In this document: in pieces, positions 43,595 through 47,752 of the stretch
Layout of the letters: each line of letters opens with the position of its first letter
Position numbering within the stretch: the stretch's first letter is position 1
Assembly: GCA_030037705.1 (NCBI GenBank)
Contig: JASHQE010000110.1
Location: 1-47,752 of the forward strand
Direction: 5' to 3'
DNA: 47,752 nt
Origin: Acidobacteriaceae bacterium
GTDB taxonomy: Bacteria; Acidobacteriota; Terriglobia; Terriglobales; Acidobacteriaceae
Program-made: the position numbers and the translations under genes
The notes under the pieces: generated by a model
Databases searched by the model: none
Told to the model about the DNA's origin: nothing
Seen by the model: only the letters and a program-made list of their open reading frames with translations

Positions 43595-44971
43595 CTATAA
43601 CAGCCCGGGAGCACGGTGCCATAAACGCCGGCATTGAGCGAAGATGTAGGTTCCTCCGGCTAGATAGAAAACTCCTCCGCACAGGAAATAGCCGATCGTC
43701 ACTCCAGTCGATCCCCATAACCTTCCGGTAAACCACGTGCTGACGCCAGTGAGGAGAGCAACAAGGATAGACAAAACCAGGAATGGTTCCCTTTTGTGCG
43801 CACGAAGATAGGCGGCTTCACTGGAGATAAGATGATTGAGGAAAACGGTAAACATCAGCAGGGAGAATACAGGAATTGGCAACATGCGGGTGGCCAGAGG
43901 CCGCCAATATCGCTCCACTACAACCAGACTGCCCAGGACTCCCACGTCTCCACCTAACAATAGCGTCCCCGATTGTGTCAACGCACGGAAGAAGGTGCGG
44001 TCGAGCGTAGTAAAGTCGCGGCGGGCAATCATCCCGCCGAAAGGCGCGGCCTTAGTATTGATCCATGCATATGCGACCGTGCCGAGTGCGGTCGCGATGG
44101 ACAGAGACATGCCCATGCGTCCTGCTTCTGCGGCTCCCCGATAAGCAAACAGGACGGGGCTGAAAAGCGGGAAAATGAAGTAACTGCAAAAGAAGCTGAT
44201 GGCGATGCGCCATTGAAAAGGCCAGATCTCAGCGCGCCATCGAACTGAACGTTTGCCAGTGCTGTGTCTTAGGAGTGGAATTAGAAGTTGCCGTTTCGAC
44301 ACCAAAAATACAAGACCCGCCACGGCCTGCCCGAAAATCACCGCCGCCGGAGCAAATAGCCCACGGTGCAGGGCAAACGCGATCCACGCCAACGTAGTGC
44401 CAGTGACGGCCTGAGCGAGGCGAAGACGCGCCACTTGAGCAACGAATCCACAACCTTCAAGGAAGGAGAAGATCGGATCCATCTGGAAGGTAAAAATCGC
44501 GGCAAGCACCACGCATATCCACGGCAGCCTCCATCCAACGGCGTGCGAAGGCTGCGTGTGCGTCGAAAAGAAATGGAAGCCCGCGATCAACAATGCAGCT
44601 GCCATAAGGAGCGCTGCTAATGAATACCATCTTACGGATTTTTGCAGGATCGATGCGAGACGGGAATGCGACACCTCATCGCCAGAAATCGCACCTCCTG
44701 GCAGAAATTGAAGTTGCGCGCCTTCATGAGCGGCAAGCTGGAGAATCACGTAAGAGAATCCAAGCTCAAAGACTGTCTGCAGAGATACGAGGCTAGCGAA
44801 GGTATAATAATAACCCTGCTCCTGTAAGTTAAGGAAGTGCGCAATGAGTAGAACTGTCAGCGCTCCGGAGAGGATACTCCAACTCCGGGCCAGAACCGTG
44901 AAACCAACCGCGCGGTCGATCCCGAGTAAGTTCTTGAGACGCTGCGGAGCGGCCGAAAGAATCGGGATCAA
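43595..44971 (-). CDS. Wzx-like polysaccharide flippase
   Basis: The 458-residue inner-membrane protein shows 12-14 hydrophobic segments from residue 22 on. It has the N-terminal pattern of the polysaccharide-biosynthesis (MVF/PST) family (LARSWSILSGALTVLLIAHF, LNLQEQGYYYTFASLVSLQT, VFELGFSYVILQLAAHE). It would flip lipid-linked repeat units to the periplasm. Its position near the Wzz-like gene supports the role. The start is TTG at 44971, with GAGG 8 nt upstream; no ATG or GTG lies before the first membrane segment. It is followed by the TylF-like methyltransferase after 116 bases. Confidence 0.83.
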   Translation of the reverse strand: MIPILSAAPQRLKNLLGIDRAVGFTVLARSWSILSGALTVLLIAHFLNLQEQGYYYTFASLVSLQTVFELGFSYVILQLAAHEGAQLQFLPGGAISGDEVSHSRLASILQKSVRWYSLAALLMAAALLIAGFHFFSTHTQPSHAVGWRLPWICVVLAAIFTFQMDPIFSFLEGCGFVAQVARLRLAQAVTGTTLAWIAFALHRGLFAPAAVIFGQAVAGLVFLVSKRQLLIPLLRHSTGKRSVRWRAEIWPFQWRIAISFFCSYFIFPLFSPVLFAYRGAAEAGRMGMSLSIATALGTVAYAWINTKAAPFGGMIARRDFTTLDRTFFRALTQSGTLLLGGDVGVLGSLVVVERYWRPLATRMLPIPVFSLLMFTVFLNHLISSEAAYLRAHKREPFLVLSILVALLTGVSTWFTGRLWGSTGVTIGYFLCGGVFYLAGGTYIFAQCRRLWHRAPGLL

Positions 44972-45039
44972 AGAGCCAGCCTCAGAATCAGCATGTTCCG
45001 CAGCTCACGTTGAAGGTCTCAAGTTCCATGATCATCACC

Positions 45040-46332
45040 CTAGTTAGTGTCATACCGAGCGGATCCATGACGTCTAAAGGAAAGCGCGGTGCCCAAGAGA
45101 CGGAGCTTTGCAGCAACATTAGAATCATCTTTGAAGCGTTGGAGACTGGCCAAAACCAGAGCAGCAAGGATTCCGACAACGACACCAGCAGCAGTAACTC
45201 CGAGGACGATGAGCCCCCGCCTTGGGAAAGAGCGCTTATCTGGAGGGGCTGCAGCATCGACAACCTGTATAAGCGCGCCCTCTTTCGCTTCATCGAGTTT
45301 GGCGACCTCAAATTGCCGGGCGAGAATTTCGAAAATGGTCTCGTAGTATTTCACGTCGCGCAATTTGCGGACGTATTTAAGGCTAGCGTTTGGAACTTGG
45401 CCCTTGGGAACTAGGATTCCGCCGTTTGACAGGTCTTGGGAGCCTCCGAGCTTAGCCAGCTGCGCACGCAGACTGTCGAGCTCCTGCTGGGCCTGGATCA
45501 GCTGTGCATTCTGACCGGTAGCGTAGGTCTGCATCGCCTGAATTTGGACCTCCTTCGCAGCGATTTGTGCGTTCAGCGCAGCAGCCGATTCAATCAATGC
45601 GCGCGCCTGGCTACTTACTTCGATCAATCCAGTCTCTTTTTCAGTCTCAACCAGGGCTTCTTCCGCGTTGGCCAGATTATCTTTGGCCTCTTCAAGTTGC
45701 TGCTTGAAAAATAACGCACGCTGCCCCGCCTCGGTAATGGCCAGATGCTGGGAGAGGTCGCGGAACTGGTTTACATAGCCGTCGGCGAGCTCGGCAGCGC
45801 GCCGCGGGTCGCCATCCTCAATCGAAATGTGAATCAGGCCATCTTTTCCGCTGCCGTCAACGATTGTGCGCTTCTCGAAGATCTTGCGCGCATCGGAGAG
45901 GTAATGCTGTCGATACTCGCGCATCAGGTCAAAATGCTGGACCATAGCATCTTCCACTGTACCGCTCTTCAGCATTGCAACAAACATCTCGTTAGGATTC
46001 TTGAGGCTGAGACCGCCAGTGGCGAGAGAGGCAATTCCGCCGAGGCTCCCAAGCTGGGAAGCAAGTGCAGATCCGATTGAAGAATTTTGCTGCGGAGGTA
46101 GAAGAGTTACCGTTGCGGTATATCGAACAGGCAAGAGAAGGGATACTACAATCCCAAGAATCGCGAACCCTAGAGTGAACGACAACACGATGCACTTGCG
46201 CTCCGCAAGAATGATAAGGAGATCAAGCAACGAAATTTCTTCATCCTTTGCGGTATCATGACTGACAGGCGGTGCTCCGGGAGGAGAACCCTTGTCCTCT
46301 TTCAGGTTGGAAGGTGCGAATTCAGTGGTCAT
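45040..46332 (-). CDS. Wzz/GumC-like chain-length determinant protein
   Basis: The 430-residue protein has the co-polymerase layout. A cytoplasmic N-terminus (EEISLLDLLIILAERKCIVL) leads into TM1 at about residues 47-67. A long periplasmic coiled-coil domain runs from about 120 to 350 (QLEEAKDNLANAEEALVETE, QQELDSLRAQLAKLG). The second membrane helix is at about residues 377-398 (RRGLIVLGVTAAGVVVGILA), with the family PPDKRSFPRRGLI motif just before. It controls polymer length with Wzy. No C-terminal tyrosine-kinase domain is fused. The ATG at 46332 is the first gene of the leftward group and has the promoter candidate at 46581-46609 upstream. Confidence 0.92.
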   Translation of the reverse strand: MTTEFAPSNLKEDKGSPPGAPPVSHDTAKDEEISLLDLLIILAERKCIVLSFTLGFAILGIVVSLLLPVRYTATVTLLPPQQNSSIGSALASQLGSLGGIASLATGGLSLKNPNEMFVAMLKSGTVEDAMVQHFDLMREYRQHYLSDARKIFEKRTIVDGSGKDGLIHISIEDGDPRRAAELADGYVNQFRDLSQHLAITEAGQRALFFKQQLEEAKDNLANAEEALVETEKETGLIEVSSQARALIESAAALNAQIAAKEVQIQAMQTYATGQNAQLIQAQQELDSLRAQLAKLGGSQDLSNGGILVPKGQVPNASLKYVRKLRDVKYYETIFEILARQFEVAKLDEAKEGALIQVVDAAAPPDKRSFPRRGLIVLGVTAAGVVVGILAALVLASLQRFKDDSNVAAKLRLLGTALSFRRHGSARYDTN

Positions 46333-46735
46333 CGGTTCCTGCCGGAGTCTCTTGCTGGGATTCCTATAGATGCTCTCATCTTACATTGCCCCAAAGCCGA
46401 AAAACCAGGCAGGGTGGAGGTAGGGATGTATTCCGTCTTTGCTGCTGAAGCGCAAGAACTCGGAAGATAGAGAAACGCGGCTCATGCGTCAAACCGTATC
46501 TTGGCGGTTGTACGGACCGGCGGATCAGGTGCCACGATCGCAAAATCCGGTAAGCACGTGACGCTAGGGAATCTCTACCGGAAATATACACTATTTTTCT
46601 GTACGGCAAAGGTCGAGTCATAAGCGCTAAGGCCATCAACTTTGATAGATTTCAGCGCACTTGTGGTGATCCTAAGCTGCAACAGAGGACCGATTTCTGA
46701 ATAAACTGCTTTGCTCAACCCGAAGCGCAGATCCG
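46333..46735. other. Intergenic region between fibre-like and Wzz-like genes
   Basis: These 403 bases hold no supported gene. A candidate minus-strand promoter for the Wzz-like gene lies at 46581-46609. I see no convincing terminator for the fibre-like gene, whose stop is at 46736. Confidence 0.4.
46581..46609 (-). promoter_or_regulatory. Candidate promoter for the wzz-led group (TTGCCG-N17-TATTTC)
   Basis: On the minus strand TTGCCG (plus 46604-46609) and TATTTC (plus 46581-46586) are 17 bases apart, close to a sigma-70 pattern. An overlapping TATATT gives a spacing of 15. The site is about 250 nt upstream of the Wzz-like ATG. It is in AT-rich DNA, where chance matches are common. Confidence 0.3.
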
Positions 46736-47752
46736 TCATTGCAAGGTTACGAGGACTTCGATCACCCCAACGCCAGAATCTAGCGAGCCAAGAGCCTTGC
46801 CAATCACTGCGCCCAACATCCGACTTCGGTCGGTGCCCTTCATGGCATAACCAAGCTTGGAAGATGACACAAGCAGATCACCCACGCGAATGGGTCCGTT
46901 TTCTGCGCTTACTTTGGTCGGTACACGCCCCACCATTGCCATCGGTACTTCGCTTTTGCTCGTTTTGGGATCAGTTGGATGCAGTCTGCCCACAAAGCCT
47001 GGTTGAGTCGAATAGACGCCGGCCACTAGGGCGGAATATGGCTGATCTGACTTGAGGAATCTTCCAGGCGCCTTGGGATCGATCACGAGAACATCACCGG
47101 GCGCATACTTCGCCCGTTCTCCCGTAACGTCGACCGACTCAGCATAATCCGCGCCGCCAGGTACAAACGCTGTTGTTTGCGTGGTTCCGTCCTGAAAGGT
47201 AATCACCCCGCCGCTGCCAGCAGTAAGCTTGATACCCCCGTCGACCTCTAACGTCGCGCTAGGACTATTTGTTCCAATTCCTACATAGCCGCCAAGGGGT
47301 TGCAAATAAAGAGATTTGAGCAGGTTTGAGCCGTCATCCTGAATTGATTGTATCCAGGAACCGTTATAGGCATAATTGCTCATCCAAAGCGATAGAGCCC
47401 CCCCGCCGTTTTCTCTGATTACCGGAATGCTTGAAATATTTGGAGGACTCGAATCATAAGCACCTCGAACATCCAAAGTTCCTTTCGGGCTCGTTGTACC
47501 GATGCCCACGTAGCCACCAAGAGGCTGCAGGTACAAGTTCTTGAAGTAGTTTGCGCCATCATATTGCTGGATCGATTGTATCCATGATCCGCTATAAGCA
47601 TAGTTACTCATCCACAGAGATAGTGCTCCGCCATTAGTTAGATTCATCTCAGGGACGGTATTGACGCTTGGAGCATTGCCGTCATAGGTGCCCTGCACAT
47701 CAAGCATTGCATTTGGACTTGCAGTTCCAATACCGACCCTTCCGTTGAATTG
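46736..47752 (-). CDS. Fibre-like surface protein with tandem VGIGT repeats (5' end beyond window)
   Basis: The frame is open from the right edge to a stop at 46736, giving 338 residues. The start lies outside. Residues 6-156 hold two units of about 76 residues, each beginning VGIGT-SP and containing GGALSLWMSNYAY-GSWIQSI and LYLQPLGGY. A third VGIGTNSPSATLEVDGGIKL opens the C-terminal part. That part (GGADYAESVDVTGERAKYAP, GDVLVIDPKAPGRFLKSDQP, VAGVYSTQPGFVG, PMAMVGRVPTKVSAENGPIR) resembles the C-terminal, possibly self-cleaving, domains of tail-fibre-type proteins (peptidase G2-like). I infer a trimeric fibre or adhesin exposed at the surface, but its function is unknown. Confidence 0.75.
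   Translation of the reverse strand, partial: QFNGRVGIGTASPNAMLDVQGTYDGNAPSVNTVPEMNLTNGGALSLWMSNYAYSGSWIQSIQQYDGANYFKNLYLQPLGGYVGIGTTSPKGTLDVRGAYDSSPPNISSIPVIRENGGGALSLWMSNYAYNGSWIQSIQDDGSNLLKSLYLQPLGGYVGIGTNSPSATLEVDGGIKLTAGSGGVITFQDGTTQTTAFVPGGADYAESVDVTGERAKYAPGDVLVIDPKAPGRFLKSDQPYSALVAGVYSTQPGFVGRLHPTDPKTSKSEVPMAMVGRVPTKVSAENGPIRVGDLLVSSSKLGYAMKGTDRSRMLGAVIGKALGSLDSGVGVIEVLVTLQ
47285..47737 (-). repeat. Two direct repeats of about 228 bp within the fibre-like gene
   Basis: The unit at 47510-47737 and the unit at 47285-47509 are related at both protein and DNA level; for example, the segment encoding LYLQPLGGYVGIGT is close to identical in both. The two copies could recombine and change the number of units, so length variation among strains is expected. 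More units may lie to the right of the window. Confidence 0.75.

Overview
The window looks like chromosomal DNA of a GC-rich acidobacterium (Acidobacteriota, probably class Terriglobia). The inference rests on gene content. There is an Oar-like TonB receptor with an N-terminal carboxypeptidase-regulatory domain, a winged-helix/TPR regulator, a DUF4139 protein, Ig-like and 'VGIGT-SP' surface proteins, and short palindromic intergenic repeats. No rRNA gene or intact tRNA gene was found, so the assignment is not proven.

Left part (1-27.3 kb, backbone-like). A truncated DUF4139 gene, a DinB-fold gene and an esterase lie on the minus strand. They are followed by the plus-strand translation cluster rpsP - KH protein - rimM - [lipoprotein] - trmD, which is unusual in carrying an Ig-like lipoprotein between rimM and trmD. 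Next come a winged-helix/TPR regulator, a DUF481 outer-membrane protein, a cupin/XRE regulator with an MFS sugar transporter, a secreted unknown, a small HCPLC membrane protein next to a large TonB-dependent receptor, and a macrodomain protein. A PIN-domain gene overlaps an unknown 239-residue gene by four bases. A 917-residue secreted protein, a diacylglycerol-kinase-like lipid kinase, a CBS-domain protein and a ferredoxin-NADP-reductase-like flavoprotein complete this part.

Right part (about 27.5-47.75 kb, visibly more AT-rich, accessory). It opens with a 44-bp fragment resembling the 3' half of a tRNA-Met, possibly an integration scar. It then has a Wzi-type capsule-assembly outer-membrane gene and a frameshifted IS256-family insertion sequence. 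The rest is an exopolysaccharide/O-antigen cluster. This encodes GDP-D-rhamnose synthesis (gmd, rmd), galactofuranose synthesis and transfer (glf, GT2), three GT4 glycosyltransferases, a Wzy-like polymerase, three methyltransferases, a hexapeptide acetyltransferase, a Wzx-like flippase and a Wzz-like chain-length regulator. A repeat-containing fibre-like surface protein runs off the right edge.

The cluster reads as a nearly complete Wzx/Wzy pathway for a methylated and perhaps acetylated glycan built with D-rhamnose and galactofuranose. The priming sugar-phosphate transferase and the Wza-type export channel are not in the window. Within it, a divergent promoter region (39.9-40.1 kb) separates a leftward run of genes from two rightward ones and carries a dyad, a TATAAT box and a terminator-like leader hairpin. 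Many cluster genes use GTG or TTG starts.
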